DNA of 64,000 bases from Streptomyces sp. NRRL B-1347 (GCF_000720325.1 NZ_JOJM01000037.1:69924-133923), one strand, 5' to 3'. Positions 51,355 through 60,665 are shown, counted from the first letter of the stretch. Translations and numbers: made by a program. Notes: generated from the sequence alone by a model not told the origin.

Positions 51355-52566
51355 ATGTCCCTGAACCCCCTGGAACAGCAAGGCATTCCGCTGGAGCGGC
51401 AGGTGCGCTCCTGGCGTGAGCTGGACGTGGAGCCGATCGACCCCGACCACTGCGATCCGTACACCCGCTGCCGGATCATCGTGATGAACGGCATCGAGGT
51501 CGAAGCGGCGCTCTTCAGCCATCAGTTCGCCCGGCACTGTCCGGATCCGGAGGTGCGGCGACGGCTCGCCGAGGTCCGGTACGTCGAGCAACAGCAGCAG
51601 AAGGCCGTCAACTGGCTCCTGCCGGGACTCGCCTCGGTCCTGGAGACCACCATCGCGTACGAGCAGGTCGCCGTGGACCTCACCGCCTGGGTGGCCCGGT
51701 CGGAGCCGGACCCGTATCTCCGACAGGCCTACCAGTTCGGCGTCCTGGAGGACTTCGACCACCTGTTCCGGTACGCGAACCTCTACGAGATGATCGAGCA
51801 CCGCAAGGCCGACGCGATCGTCGAGCAGCTCACCGAGGTCATGCCGGGCCGCCCCACCAAGCTCCACCACCGGCACCCCGAGGACAACGTCCGCGAGCCG
51901 TACGACCGCTCCACCGCGCAGCCGCTGTCCAAACTGCACGCGCTGACCGTGATGTCCGCCGAGCAGCAGACCATGAACTTCTACATGAACGTCGGCCCGC
52001 AGTACATGGAACCGATCGCCCGCCAGCTCTACCAGGAGATCGCGCTCGTCGAGGAGGAGCACGTCACCCACTACGAGTCACTCGTCGACCCCGGCGAGAC
52101 GTGGTGGGAGCAGCTCGTCACCCACGAGTACAACGAGTGCTACCTCTACCACTCCTTCATGGAGCAGGAGACCGACCCCAAGGTGAGGTCCGTCTGGGAG
52201 CTGCACCTGAACATGGAGCTGGAACACCTGCGCGTCGCCTGCGACCTGATGCGCCGCCACGACGGCCGCGACCCGCAGGAGATCCTCGCGCCCGAGCTGC
52301 CCGCCGTCCTCACCTTCGAGCCCAACAAGCAGTACGTGCGCGGCCTCCTCGACACGCAGATCGACCTGACCACGCTGGGCACCGGCTACGTGCGGGACGC
52401 GCACGAGCGGTTCCAGCGGATGCAGGAGCGCGTCCACGGCGGCGAGGAGCCGCCCAGCGAGCGCGTCATGGCCCAGCACGACGACCTGTTCGGGCGTGAG
52501 TACCGCTCACAGACCGAGGGCGACCACCCCGACGCCGCGTCACGCGAGAGGAAGCGCTATGCCTGA
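51355..52566 (+). CDS. Ferritin-like di-iron family protein
   Basis: 403-residue all-helical protein. Repeated E/H-containing helices (GIEVEAALFSHQF; EQQQQKAVNWLL; VLEDFDHLFRYANLYEMIEH; AEQQTMNFYMNVG; EIALVEEEHVTHYESL; ELHLNMELEHLRVACDLMRRH) give many E-x-x-H pairs as in ferritin-like proteins with a di-iron centre. The exact reaction is unknown. ATG 51355 follows a GAGGAGA site. Followed immediately by hemerythrin, DUF2243-like and CtaG-like genes with overlaps, so the operon looks like an iron/oxygen or redox-stress unit. Confidence 0.75.
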   Translation: MSLNPLEQQGIPLERQVRSWRELDVEPIDPDHCDPYTRCRIIVMNGIEVEAALFSHQFARHCPDPEVRRRLAEVRYVEQQQQKAVNWLLPGLASVLETTIAYEQVAVDLTAWVARSEPDPYLRQAYQFGVLEDFDHLFRYANLYEMIEHRKADAIVEQLTEVMPGRPTKLHHRHPEDNVREPYDRSTAQPLSKLHALTVMSAEQQTMNFYMNVGPQYMEPIARQLYQEIALVEEEHVTHYESLVDPGETWWEQLVTHEYNECYLYHSFMEQETDPKVRSVWELHLNMELEHLRVACDLMRRHDGRDPQEILAPELPAVLTFEPNKQYVRGLLDTQIDLTTLGTGYVRDAHERFQRMQERVHGGEEPPSERVMAQHDDLFGREYRSQTEGDHPDAASRERKRYA

Positions 52567-53128
52567 CACGCCCGCGAGCGACGGCGACGTCGTCACCCTG
52601 CTCATGCGGCAGCACGGTGACATCCGCACCCTCTTCGACGAGGTCGAGCGTGCCTCGGGCGACGAACGCCGGGCCGCCTTCCGCCGCCTCGTCCGGCTGC
52701 TCGCGGTGCACGAGACGGCCGAGGAGGAGGTCCTGCACCCCTACGCGCGGACGGCGTTCGCCGGCGGACGCGATGTCGTACGGGACCGGCTCGCCGAGGA
52801 GAAGGAGGCCAAGGAACTGCTCTCCCGCCTCGACGACGTGGACCCGGATGACCCCAAGTTCCTGCCCGCCCTCGCCGCGCTGCGCACCGAAGTGACGCGG
52901 CACGCCCGCGCCGAGGAGCGGTACGAGTTCCCCCACGTGCGCCGGCACACCGCGCCCGGCCGCCTCACCGGCATGGCGGCCGGAGTGCGCGCCGCGGAGG
53001 CCATGGCGCCCACGCGCCCGCACCCGGGCGTGGAGTCCGCCGCCGAGAACATGGCGCTCGGCCCGCTCGCGGCCCTCGTCGACCGCACCCGGGACACCGT
53101 CCGCAAGGCCATGGGCAAGGACGGATGA
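52559..53128 (+). CDS. Hemerythrin-like (HHE) domain protein
   Basis: 189 residues. The HHE motif His/Glu positions are in LMRQHGDIRTLFDEVE, LAVHETAEEEVLHPY and RHARAEERYEFPHV, which would bind a di-iron centre for O2 or redox sensing. ATG 52559 is chosen because an AGAGGAAG site lies just before it and the start overlaps the previous stop by 8 bp. The C-terminal third is low-complexity. Confidence 0.85.
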   Translation: MPDTPASDGDVVTLLMRQHGDIRTLFDEVERASGDERRAAFRRLVRLLAVHETAEEEVLHPYARTAFAGGRDVVRDRLAEEKEAKELLSRLDDVDPDDPKFLPALAALRTEVTRHARAEERYEFPHVRRHTAPGRLTGMAAGVRAAEAMAPTRPHPGVESAAENMALGPLAALVDRTRDTVRKAMGKDG

Positions 53129-53433
53129 GACGGCGCTCGCTCGCCGGCGGACTGCTCGCCGACGCCCGGCGCCGGGGCGGCCCGCGGTGGGCCGCCTGGT
53201 GGTCGGGGACGTGCCTGGGCGTCGGCGGGTTCCAGCTGTACGACGGCACGTTCCAGCACAAGGTCCTCGAGATCCACCAGATCCGCTACGGCGTGGACCC
53301 GGCGCCGTACGACTGGACGTGGAACGTCGTCGCGGTGGCCTTCCTGGTCGCCGGTGCGCTCCTGTGGCGCCGCTCCGGCCGCCCCCGGAGCCCGGCGGAA
53401 CGGCTGCGCCGGGGCACCGGTGCCGACGGATGA
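53125..53433 (+). CDS. DUF2243-family membrane protein, N-terminally short
   Basis: 102 residues. It covers only the second half of DUF2243 as I know it: GVGGFQLYDGTFQHKVLEIHQIR, then YDWTWNVVAVAFLVAGALLW. The usual first half with the first H-rich motif (LHQ..QWHH) is missing, so this is a short form or truncated copy. About two TM segments. ATG overlaps the hemerythrin stop by 4 bp. Confidence 0.65.
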   Translation: MRRRSLAGGLLADARRRGGPRWAAWWSGTCLGVGGFQLYDGTFQHKVLEIHQIRYGVDPAPYDWTWNVVAVAFLVAGALLWRRSGRPRSPAERLRRGTGADG

Positions 53434-54062
53434 CCACCGTCCTGGCCGTGACCGTGCCCTGGCACGTGCTGCGCCCCGCCTTCACCGGGCACACGGTGGC
53501 GCATCTGGGGGCGGGCATGGCGGCACCGCTGCTGGGCGTCCTGGCGCGTCCGGTCACGCTGGCACTACGGGTCGCCTCCGCGGCCGTGCGGCGCCGACTG
53601 GTGCGCGTGGTGCAGTCGCGGACGGCGGCCGTGCTGGTGTTCCCACCGGTGGCGGCACTCGTCGACGTGGGCGGTCTTGGGGTGCTGTACCGCGCTCCGC
53701 TGCCGGCGGACGTCCACCACAGCACCTGGGTGCTCGTCCACCTCTTCGCCGCCGGAACGCTGTTCACGTATGCCGTGCTCGGCCTGGACCCGGTCCGGCA
53801 CCGCGCCGGGTTCTCCCTGCGGGCGGGGACGCTCCTCGCCGGCGCAGCGGGCCACGCGGTGCTCGCCAGAGGCCTGTGGGCGGCGGGCCCGCCCGGCTCC
53901 GCGTACGCGGCAGGTGATCTGCGCCTCGCCTCGCAGCTCATGTACTACGGCGGGGACGTGGTGGAGGTCCTGCTCGCAGCCGTGCTCGCGCACCAGTGGT
54001 ACCGCGCGGAGGGCCGGGCGCTGGCCCGCGAACGCCGGGACTTGGCTCGCCATGGCGTGTGA
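53430..54062 (+). CDS. CtaG-like cytochrome c oxidase assembly protein, N-terminally short
   Basis: 210 residues. The segment HTVAHLGAGMAAPLLGVLARPVTLALR aligns with the HM..HL...PPLL..G.P core of CtaG (caa3_CtaG). About six TM helices follow, with VHLFAAGTLFTYAVLGLDPVRHR. Full CtaG proteins have 270-320 residues; the first TM segments are absent. It may act in copper delivery to the terminal oxidase, or have another role given the stress operon. ATG overlaps the previous stop (ATGA). Confidence 0.7.
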   Translation: MTTVLAVTVPWHVLRPAFTGHTVAHLGAGMAAPLLGVLARPVTLALRVASAAVRRRLVRVVQSRTAAVLVFPPVAALVDVGGLGVLYRAPLPADVHHSTWVLVHLFAAGTLFTYAVLGLDPVRHRAGFSLRAGTLLAGAAGHAVLARGLWAAGPPGSAYAAGDLRLASQLMYYGGDVVEVLLAAVLAHQWYRAEGRALARERRDLARHGV

Positions 54063-54071
54063 GCGCGCGGG

Positions 54072-54695
54072 TCAGCGGCGGTCGATCGCGCGCAGGGTGA
54101 ACGTCACCAGTTCGTCCGCCGCCGCGTTCAGGTCGAGGTCCGGGTGGGCCAGCCAGTGGCTGATCACGCCGTCGATGGCGCCGCCGACGGCCAGGGAGAC
54201 CGTGGTGGGGTCGAACGGCCGGAAGTGCCCGGCCTCCTGGCCCGCGGCGAGCAGTTCCGCGAGGGCCTGCCAGCGGCCCGCGGTGTCATGGCTTCCGGGC
54301 GTCTTCAGACGGGTGCCGCCGTGGTCGTCGAGCAGCATCTCGGTGATGACGCGGACGTGACGGCGGTTCTCCCGCTGGTAGCCGACCATGGCGCGGACGT
54401 AGGCGACCACGGCGGCGCGCGGCTCCGGCGCCGCCGCGACGCGCTCGCTGACGTACGCGGTGAACTCCTCCAGGACGTGGGCGAGGGTGGCCCGGGTGAG
54501 GTTGTCCTTGGAGGCGAAGTGGTAGAGGACCGCGGCCTTGGAAAGACCCGCCTGCTCGGCGATGGCCGACAGGGACGTCGACGGGTAGCCCTTGGTGGAG
54601 ATCAGGTCGATCGTGCACTCGATGAGCTGGCGGCGGCGGGCCTGCTCGGTGAAGGTCGGTGCGTCCGCGTGGCGGCCGTCTCGTCGGGCAGCCAT
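54072..54695 (-). CDS. TetR-family transcriptional regulator
   Basis: 207 residues. The TetR helix-turn-helix is at about residues 20-65 (ECTIDLISTKGYPSTSLSAIAEQAGLSKAAVLYHFASKDNL, in pieces). The C-terminal part is helical and forms the ligand/dimer domain. GAGAGG is 9 bases before ATG 54695. Its targets are unknown; the CrtI-like gene that follows it upstream lies on the same strand, 100 bp away, so the two may be linked. It converges on the CtaG-like gene, with 9 bp between stops. Confidence 0.88.
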   Translation of the reverse strand: MAARRDGRHADAPTFTEQARRRQLIECTIDLISTKGYPSTSLSAIAEQAGLSKAAVLYHFASKDNLTRATLAHVLEEFTAYVSERVAAAPEPRAAVVAYVRAMVGYQRENRRHVRVITEMLLDDHGGTRLKTPGSHDTAGRWQALAELLAAGQEAGHFRPFDPTTVSLAVGGAIDGVISHWLAHPDLDLNAAADELVTFTLRAIDRR

Positions 54696-54794
54696 GGTGA
54701 GCACCTCTCGTTTCCTCCACACACGCACGGGAGACCTGCTCTGGGCCCGCGCGTCGGCCGGAACCGACCGTACACCAGCGCCCGTCCCCGCTGG

Positions 54795-56351
54795 TCAGCG
54801 CTCCAGGACGGCCATCGCGGCGTTGTGGCCCGCGATGCCGCTGACACCGCCGCCCCGGCGGGCGCCCGCGCCGCACAGGTGGACGTTCGGGTGGGCGGTG
54901 GCCACGCCCCAGCGGTCCTCGCGGCCTTCGGCGTCGTCCGCGTACGGGAAGGCGAGGTCGCCGTGGAAGATGTTGCCGCCGGGCAGGCGCAGCTCGCGCT
55001 CCAGGTCGAGGGGGGTCTTCGCCTCGACGCAGGGGCGGCCGTCCGCGTCCGTGGCCAGGCAGTCGGCGATCGGCTCGGCCAGGTGCGCGTCGAGCTGGGC
55101 GAGGGTCGCCGTCAAGAGCGCGTCGCGGGCCGTGGCGTTGGTGGCTTCGGTGAACAGACGGGCCGGGGTGTGCAGGCCGAAGAGGGTCAGGGTCTGGTAA
55201 CCGCGCTCGACCAGGTCGGGGGCCAGGATCGTGGGGTCGGTCAGGGAGTGGCAGTAGATCTCGGAGGGCGGCGCCGAGGGCAGGGCGCCGCCCGCGGCCT
55301 CGGCGTGGGCCCGCGCCAACTCCGCGTAGCCCTCCGCGATGTGGAAGGTCCCGCCGAAGGCCTCGCGGGGGTCGACGGAGGTGTCGCGGAGCTTGGGGAG
55401 CCGCTTGAGGACCATGTTGACCTTGAGCTGGGCCCCTTCGGCGGGCGCGGGCGGCGCCTGCCCGGTGAGGGCGGCGAGTTCGTGCGGCGAGGTCCCGACG
55501 AGCACGTGCCGGGCGGCGACCGTGCCGTCGCCGTCAGCGGTGCGGTAGGAGACCTCGGCGCGCTTGCCGTCGGTCTCCACGCGGGTGACCTCGTGGCCGG
55601 TGAGCAGCTCGGCGCCCGCGGCCAGGGCGCGGTCGGCCAGGGCGCGGGTGAGCGTGCCCATGCCGCCGACGGGGACGTTCCAGTCGCCGGTGCCGCCGCC
55701 GATGACGTGGTAGAGGAAGCAGCGGTTCTGCCGCAGGTCCGGGTCGTGGGCGTCGGCGAAGGTGCCGATGAGGGCGTCGGTGAGGACGACGCCGCGCACC
55801 AGGTCGTCGGTGAAGCGGGCTTCGACGGCCGTACCGATCGGCTCTTCGAACAGGGTGCGCCAGACGGTGTCGTCGTCGACGAGGCGCCGCAGCTCCGCCT
55901 TGTCCGGCAGCGGTTCCGTGAGCGTCGGGAACACCCTGCGTGCCGCGTGGGCGGTCAGGGCGTAGAAGTCCCGCCAGGCCTCGTACGCCCGGTCGTCGCC
56001 GGTGAGCCGGGCGAAGGACGCGCGCGTCCGGGACTCGCCGCCGCCCACCAGGAGCCCGGTGGGGCGCCCGTCGCGGACGGTGGGCGTGTACGACGACACC
56101 TGGCGGGTGCGGACCCGGAAGTCCAGGTCCAGATCGCGGACGATCTTCCTGGGCAACAGGCTCACCAGGTACGAGTAGCGGGAGAGATGGGCGTCGACCC
56201 CGGGGAACGGGCGGGTGGACACGGCGGCCCCGCCCGGTCGGCCGAGGCGTTCGAGGAGCAGCACGGACTGGCCCGCGCGGGCCAGGTAAGCGGCCGCCAC
56301 CAGGGCGTTGTGGCCTCCGCCGATCACGACGGCGTCATAGCTGGGTCGCAT
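54795..56351 (-). CDS. FAD-dependent oxidoreductase, phytoene-desaturase (CrtI)-like
   Basis: 518 residues. The Rossmann FAD-binding motif VVIGGGHNALVAAAYLARAG is at residues 8-27, with the ERLGRPGGAA ADP-ribose segment behind it. A central NVPVGGMGTLTRALAD and the C-terminal NVHLCGAGARRGGGVSGIAGHNAA flavin motif complete the CrtI/amine-oxidase-like fold. Such enzymes desaturate or isomerise isoprenoid substrates or oxidise carotenoids, but no carotenoid genes are nearby, so the substrate is open. ATG 56351 has AAGGGGC directly upstream. Confidence 0.85.
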   Translation of the reverse strand: MRPSYDAVVIGGGHNALVAAAYLARAGQSVLLLERLGRPGGAAVSTRPFPGVDAHLSRYSYLVSLLPRKIVRDLDLDFRVRTRQVSSYTPTVRDGRPTGLLVGGGESRTRASFARLTGDDRAYEAWRDFYALTAHAARRVFPTLTEPLPDKAELRRLVDDDTVWRTLFEEPIGTAVEARFTDDLVRGVVLTDALIGTFADAHDPDLRQNRCFLYHVIGGGTGDWNVPVGGMGTLTRALADRALAAGAELLTGHEVTRVETDGKRAEVSYRTADGDGTVAARHVLVGTSPHELAALTGQAPPAPAEGAQLKVNMVLKRLPKLRDTSVDPREAFGGTFHIAEGYAELARAHAEAAGGALPSAPPSEIYCHSLTDPTILAPDLVERGYQTLTLFGLHTPARLFTEATNATARDALLTATLAQLDAHLAEPIADCLATDADGRPCVEAKTPLDLERELRLPGGNIFHGDLAFPYADDAEGREDRWGVATAHPNVHLCGAGARRGGGVSGIAGHNAAMAVLER

Positions 56352-56432
56352 GCCCCTTCGTAGCACGGATCGGTTTTCGAGTGGGCGTTTCACGCGCGGT
56401 GCGCGTCGGGGGGGGCACAGCGCGTACGGCCG

Positions 56433-58742
56433 TCAGTGGCCGCCAGTCGCCCGCTGCTGGCGCAGTGCCGCCACCCTGCGGTACAGCGCCACCGCCTCCG
56501 CGCCGCGCCCCAGCTGCTCCAGGCAGTGGGCCTCGTCGTTGCGGCTGGCGAGCGTGTCGGGGTGGCCGGCGCCGAGGACGCGCTCGCGGGCCGCGGCCAC
56601 GTGGCGGTAGGCCGTCAGCGCGTCCGCCCAGCGGCCGAGCCAGCCGAGACCGACGGCGATCTCGCGGCGGCTGACCAGGGTGTCGGGGTGGTCGGCGCCG
56701 AGGACGCGCTCGCGCACGGCGCACACGTCGCGGGCCTCGGCGAGCGCCTCCTCCCAGCGGCCCTGGCGGCCGAGGTTGACGCCGAGGCCGTGGCGGGCGC
56801 GCAGGGTCTCGGGGTCGGCGGGGCCGTTGACGCGGGTGCGGTCCTCGATGAGGGCGCGGTACAGCTCGAGGGCCTCGGCGCTGCGGCCCAGGCGGCCGAG
56901 GCTGATGCCGACTTCGTAGCGCGCGGCGAGCGCGTCGGGATGGTCGGCGCCGAGCGCCCTGCCGCGGGCCTCCGCGACCTCGCGGTAGGTCTGCAGCGCT
57001 TCCGGCCAGCGGCCCAGCTGGCCGAGGGTGTAGGCGACTTCGTAGCGGGTGACGAGGGTGTCGGGGTGGGTGGGGCCGAGGACGCGGGCCCGGGCGGCGG
57101 CGACGTCGCGGGCCAGCCGGTAGGAGTCCTCGAGGCGGCCCAGGCGGCTGAGGTTGAACGCCAGGTTGTGGCGGCAGCGCAGGGTGTCCGGGTGGTCGGG
57201 GCCCGCGGTGCGCTCCCGTACGGCGAGCACCGACGTGTACACCTGGTGGGCCTCGAAGTGCCGTCCGAGCTGGCCCAGTACGTACGCCATCTCCTGGCGG
57301 ACGGCGAGCGTGTCCGCGTGTTCGGCGCCGAGCGCGCGCTCGCGGCCCTCGGCCACGCGGGCGTACTCGCGCAGGGCGTCGGCGGGCCGCCCGGTGCGGC
57401 TGAGCGTGAAGCCGACCTCGTACCGGCTGGCGAGGGTGTCGGGGTGGTCGGCGCCGAGGACGTGCTCGCGCTCGACGGCGACGGCGCGGTGCACCTCGCC
57501 CGCCTCGCGCCAGCGGCCGAGGCGGCCGAGGCTCAGGCCCGCGTTGTGCCGGCTGACGAGGGTGGCGAGCACGTCGGGCGGGGGCGCGGACGGGGCGGTC
57601 GCGGGCCGCGGCACGCGCGTGTGGTGTCCGGTGGCGCGCGGGATCCACTCGCCGGTGAGGCCCGCGGCCGCGTCGGGCGGGGTCAGGCGCAGGGGGCCCG
57701 CGCCGGTCGCCTTGTGGCCGGTGGTCATGCCGCGCGTCCACGACGGCAGCGACGGCTCGGGGCGGGCGGGCGAGGGGCGGCCGGGCGTGGGCCGTTCCCC
57801 GGATCGCTCGGGAGGCGGGTGCTGGGTGCGGCGCAGGGACGGGCTGACGACCGTGGGCACGTAGGTGGAGCGGGCGGGGTGCGCGCCGCGGCCCGCGGCG
57901 ATGCGGCGGCCCAGCTCGCGGGCGTCGCCGGGCCGCTGGTCGGGGTGCTTGGCGAGCAGGTCGAGGACGATCCGGTCGAAGAACTCGGGGAGTTCGCCGC
58001 GGCGGCGGCGCGGCGGCTCGGGCGCGGTGTCGCGGTGGCCGACGAGGATCGCCCAGGCGTCGTCCAGGTCGAACGGCGGGGCGCCGGTGGCCAGTTCGTA
58101 CAGCACGCAGCCGAAGGAGTACAGGTCGCTGCGCTGGTCGACCTCGGATCCGCTGATCTGCTCGGGCGACATGTAGTGCGGGGTGCCCATGGCGATGTTG
58201 GTGTTGGTCAGCCGGGAGGTGAAGCCGATGTCGTGGCCGAGCCGGGCGATGCCGAAGTCGCAGATCTTCACCGTGCCGTCGACGAGCCGCATGATGTTCG
58301 CGGGCTTCAAGTCGCGGTGCACGATGCCCTGTTCGTGCGTGTAGGCGAGCGCGGACGCGACCTGCTCCGCGATGTCCACGACGTCGGCGACGGGCAGCGG
58401 GTGCTGCTGGTTGTCCTCCAGGAGCTGGCTGAGGTTGCGCCCCTCCAGGAGCTCCATCACCAGGTACAGGACGCCGTCGGACTCGCCGAAGTCGTGCACG
58501 ACGGTGATGCCGCGGTGCTGGAGCGCGGCAGCGACCCGGGCCTCGCGCCGGAAGCGCTCGCGCAGGACGCGGGTGAACGCCGCGTCGTGCTGGGGCCCGA
58601 GCGGCTTGAGGCACTTGACGGCGACCCTGCGGCCCAGCGATTCGTCGCGGGCCCGCCACACCTCGCCCATGCCGCCGCGGCCGATGAGGTCGAGCAGCTG
58701 GTACCGGCCCTGGATCAGCCTGGTGTCCCCCGACTCTGGCAT
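56433..58742 (-). CDS. Ser/Thr protein kinase with TPR C-terminus
   Basis: 769 residues. Kinase domain (about 12-280): GRGGMGEVWRA glycine loop, VAVKCLKPL Lys, HRDLKPANI catalytic loop, DFGIAR and GTPHYMSPEQ. A Pro/Arg-rich linker of about 100 residues follows. The C-terminal half has about nine TPR-like 42-residue repeats, each containing LGxxHPDTL, as in kinesin-light-chain-type TPRs. There is no TM segment, unlike PknB-type receptor kinases. It overlaps the MpaB-family gene by 28 bp (56433-58742 versus stop at 58715), which suggests co-expression. Substrate unknown. Confidence 0.88.
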   Translation of the reverse strand: MPESGDTRLIQGRYQLLDLIGRGGMGEVWRARDESLGRRVAVKCLKPLGPQHDAAFTRVLRERFRREARVAAALQHRGITVVHDFGESDGVLYLVMELLEGRNLSQLLEDNQQHPLPVADVVDIAEQVASALAYTHEQGIVHRDLKPANIMRLVDGTVKICDFGIARLGHDIGFTSRLTNTNIAMGTPHYMSPEQISGSEVDQRSDLYSFGCVLYELATGAPPFDLDDAWAILVGHRDTAPEPPRRRRGELPEFFDRIVLDLLAKHPDQRPGDARELGRRIAAGRGAHPARSTYVPTVVSPSLRRTQHPPPERSGERPTPGRPSPARPEPSLPSWTRGMTTGHKATGAGPLRLTPPDAAAGLTGEWIPRATGHHTRVPRPATAPSAPPPDVLATLVSRHNAGLSLGRLGRWREAGEVHRAVAVEREHVLGADHPDTLASRYEVGFTLSRTGRPADALREYARVAEGRERALGAEHADTLAVRQEMAYVLGQLGRHFEAHQVYTSVLAVRERTAGPDHPDTLRCRHNLAFNLSRLGRLEDSYRLARDVAAARARVLGPTHPDTLVTRYEVAYTLGQLGRWPEALQTYREVAEARGRALGADHPDALAARYEVGISLGRLGRSAEALELYRALIEDRTRVNGPADPETLRARHGLGVNLGRQGRWEEALAEARDVCAVRERVLGADHPDTLVSRREIAVGLGWLGRWADALTAYRHVAAARERVLGAGHPDTLASRNDEAHCLEQLGRGAEAVALYRRVAALRQQRATGGH

Positions 58743-59650
58743 CTCGTGCTGTCGCCCCCGTCGCGTCGTCGCGCCCTCCCCGGCTCGTCCAGTATGGCGT
58801 CCTGGCTGTCGACTTTGTACGACGCCGGGCGGCTGCCCGGGCCGAGCCGGGCCATGGCGCGCAGGATGTGCTTGGGCGGCAACTGCCAGCGCAGACGGGC
58901 GGGAACGCAGCGCAGCAAGGTGCCCGTGGTGACGAGGCGGCGCGTCACCGTGGCGGGCGGCGGCGCGGGCCTGCCGTACAGCGCGTGGGCGTAACGGGGC
59001 AGCGACGCGTAGGCGAGGTTCGCCACGCGCCGCCACAGCAGGGCGCGCGCCGGGACGAGCAGCGGTGCGGTGGGCGGCCGTTGCAGGAAGTCGTCGACGA
59101 CGCGCGCCTCGGCTCCGGCGGCGAGGCCGGGGGCCGTCTTCTCGAAGTACGCGGCGAGTTCGGCCGTCGACGCGGGTACGGCGGCGGGGTCGAGGCCCAC
59201 CAGGCGGGCGCTCTCGCGGTGTTCCGCGACGTAGCGGTCGGCGGCCGCGGCGCCGAGCCGAAAGCCGGAGCGGCGTACGACGTGGAGGTAGGAGTCGATC
59301 TCGGCGCAGTGCACCCACAGGAGCAGTTCGGGTTCGTCGACGCCGTACCGCTCCCCCGTGTCCGGGTCGGTCGCCGACAGCATCGTGTGTATCTTGCGCA
59401 CCCGGGCGCCCGCCTTCTCGGCGGCCTCGGTGGTGCCGTACGTCGTCGTGCCGACGAAGCCCGCGGTGCGCATCAGACGGCCCCAGGCGTCCTTGCGGAA
59501 GTCGGAGTTCTGCATGACGCCGCGCACGGCGCGCGGATGCAGCGCCTGCAGGTACAGGGCGCGTACGCCCGCGACCCACATCATGGGATCACCGTGCATC
59601 TGCCACGTCACCGACGAGGGCCCGAAGAGCCCGGGGTCCGCGTCCCGCAT
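58715..59650 (-). CDS. MpaB-family (DUF2236) oxygenase-like protein
   Basis: 311 residues. ATG 59650 has GGAGGTG 6 bases upstream. Family signatures are the N-terminal PSSVTWQMHGDPMMWVAGVRALYLQALHPRAVRGVMQNSDFR and the following TTYGTTEAAEKAGARVRKIH, then VDEPELLLWVHCAEIDSYL. These carry the conserved His positions believed to bind heme. MpaB-type enzymes can cleave or oxidise lipids and terpenoids. Followed by, and overlapping with, the TPR kinase gene. Confidence 0.88.
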   Translation of the reverse strand: MRDADPGLFGPSSVTWQMHGDPMMWVAGVRALYLQALHPRAVRGVMQNSDFRKDAWGRLMRTAGFVGTTTYGTTEAAEKAGARVRKIHTMLSATDPDTGERYGVDEPELLLWVHCAEIDSYLHVVRRSGFRLGAAAADRYVAEHRESARLVGLDPAAVPASTAELAAYFEKTAPGLAAGAEARVVDDFLQRPPTAPLLVPARALLWRRVANLAYASLPRYAHALYGRPAPPPATVTRRLVTTGTLLRCVPARLRWQLPPKHILRAMARLGPGSRPASYKVDSQDAILDEPGRARRRDGGDSTRCQSRGTPG

Positions 59651-59825
59651 GCCCCCACCTCCTGCTGGCAGGTTACGCACACTTCGGCGGCTCGTCCCCG
59701 GCGGGGACAGCGCGGGGTGCTCGCGGGCGGGCGGGGCGGGTCCGGCGGGCTTCTCGACGGGGGGGCAGGGGCACGGTGGACCGCGGGGTCGTCATGCCCC
59801 TGCTCGCCGTGGGCAGCGCGCGGGT

Positions 59826-60650
59826 TCAGGCGTCCTGCTTGGCGGGGTCGGGGAGCTCCTCGCCTGTCTCCAGAAGGGTCTTGAGGCTGGAAATGAGCGC
59901 GGCCCAACCGTCGTGGATCATCTCCAGGACGGTGCTGCCGGGCTCGAAGCCGTCGTGGACGACGGTGAGCTTGACGGTCTCGCCCTGCGGCTCGATGTCG
60001 AACGACACCTTGGAGCGCTTCTCGGCGGCGATCTTCGCGAACGTCTCGTCGTCGACCTCCACCGCCTTGGCGAAGCCGGGCGTGAAGGTGTGCCAGGTGT
60101 AGGAGAGCCTCCGGTAGGGGTCGCACTCCAGGACGACCTGCTCCGGGTCGGGGCCGGTGAGGCCGTGCCCCTCCCAGGCCATCACCGATCCGGGCTTCCA
60201 GTCGGTGACGAACTCCAGGCCCCAGTAGCGGCGGGTGAAGGCCGGGTCGGTCAGGGCCTGCCACAGCTTCTCGGGGGTGGTCTTGATGTACGTGGTGTAC
60301 ACGAACGCGGTGTTGTCGCTGGTGCTCATGGCGGTGCTCTCCAATGCGTGCTTCAGGTCGGCGAGCGCGTGTGCCCGCGCGCGGTCGTAGCGGCTGATCC
60401 AGCGGTCGGCGATGGCGTTGATGGGCTCGGCGTTCAGGTAGTGGAGCTTCTCCCTGCCCCGCCGGACGGTGGTGACCAGGTTGGCCTCCTCCAGGAGGGC
60501 CAGGTGCTTGCTCACCGACTGCCGGGCCATGTCGAGCCCCGAGCACAGCTCACGCAGGCTCTGCCCGTTGCGGGCGTTCAGGCTGTCGAGCAGCCGTCTG
60601 CGGCTGCCGTCGGCCAGCGCCTTGAAGACCTCGTCCATCTCGTTGTCCAT
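59826..60650 (-). CDS. Fused ArsR-type regulator and SRPBCC (AHSA1) protein
   Basis: 274 residues in one frame. Residues of about 1-105 form an ArsR-type winged helix (MDEVFKALADGSRRRLLDSL, RELCSGLDMARQSVSKHLALLEEA, VTTVRRGREKLHYLN), with no obvious Cys metal site. Residues of about 108-265 are an SRPBCC/AHSA1 domain (YIKTTPEKLWQALTDPAFTRRYWG, ...). Usually these are two adjacent genes; here a Met at the junction (STAMSTSDN) keeps both in the same frame with no stop. GGGGCGGAG sits next to ATG 60650; starts at 60638 and 60665 are possible. Likely autoregulated through the palindromes upstream. Confidence 0.85.
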   Translation of the reverse strand: MDNEMDEVFKALADGSRRRLLDSLNARNGQSLRELCSGLDMARQSVSKHLALLEEANLVTTVRRGREKLHYLNAEPINAIADRWISRYDRARAHALADLKHALESTAMSTSDNTAFVYTTYIKTTPEKLWQALTDPAFTRRYWGLEFVTDWKPGSVMAWEGHGLTGPDPEQVVLECDPYRRLSYTWHTFTPGFAKAVEVDDETFAKIAAEKRSKVSFDIEPQGETVKLTVVHDGFEPGSTVLEMIHDGWAALISSLKTLLETGEELPDPAKQDA

Positions 60651-60665
60651 CTCCGCCCCGAACAT

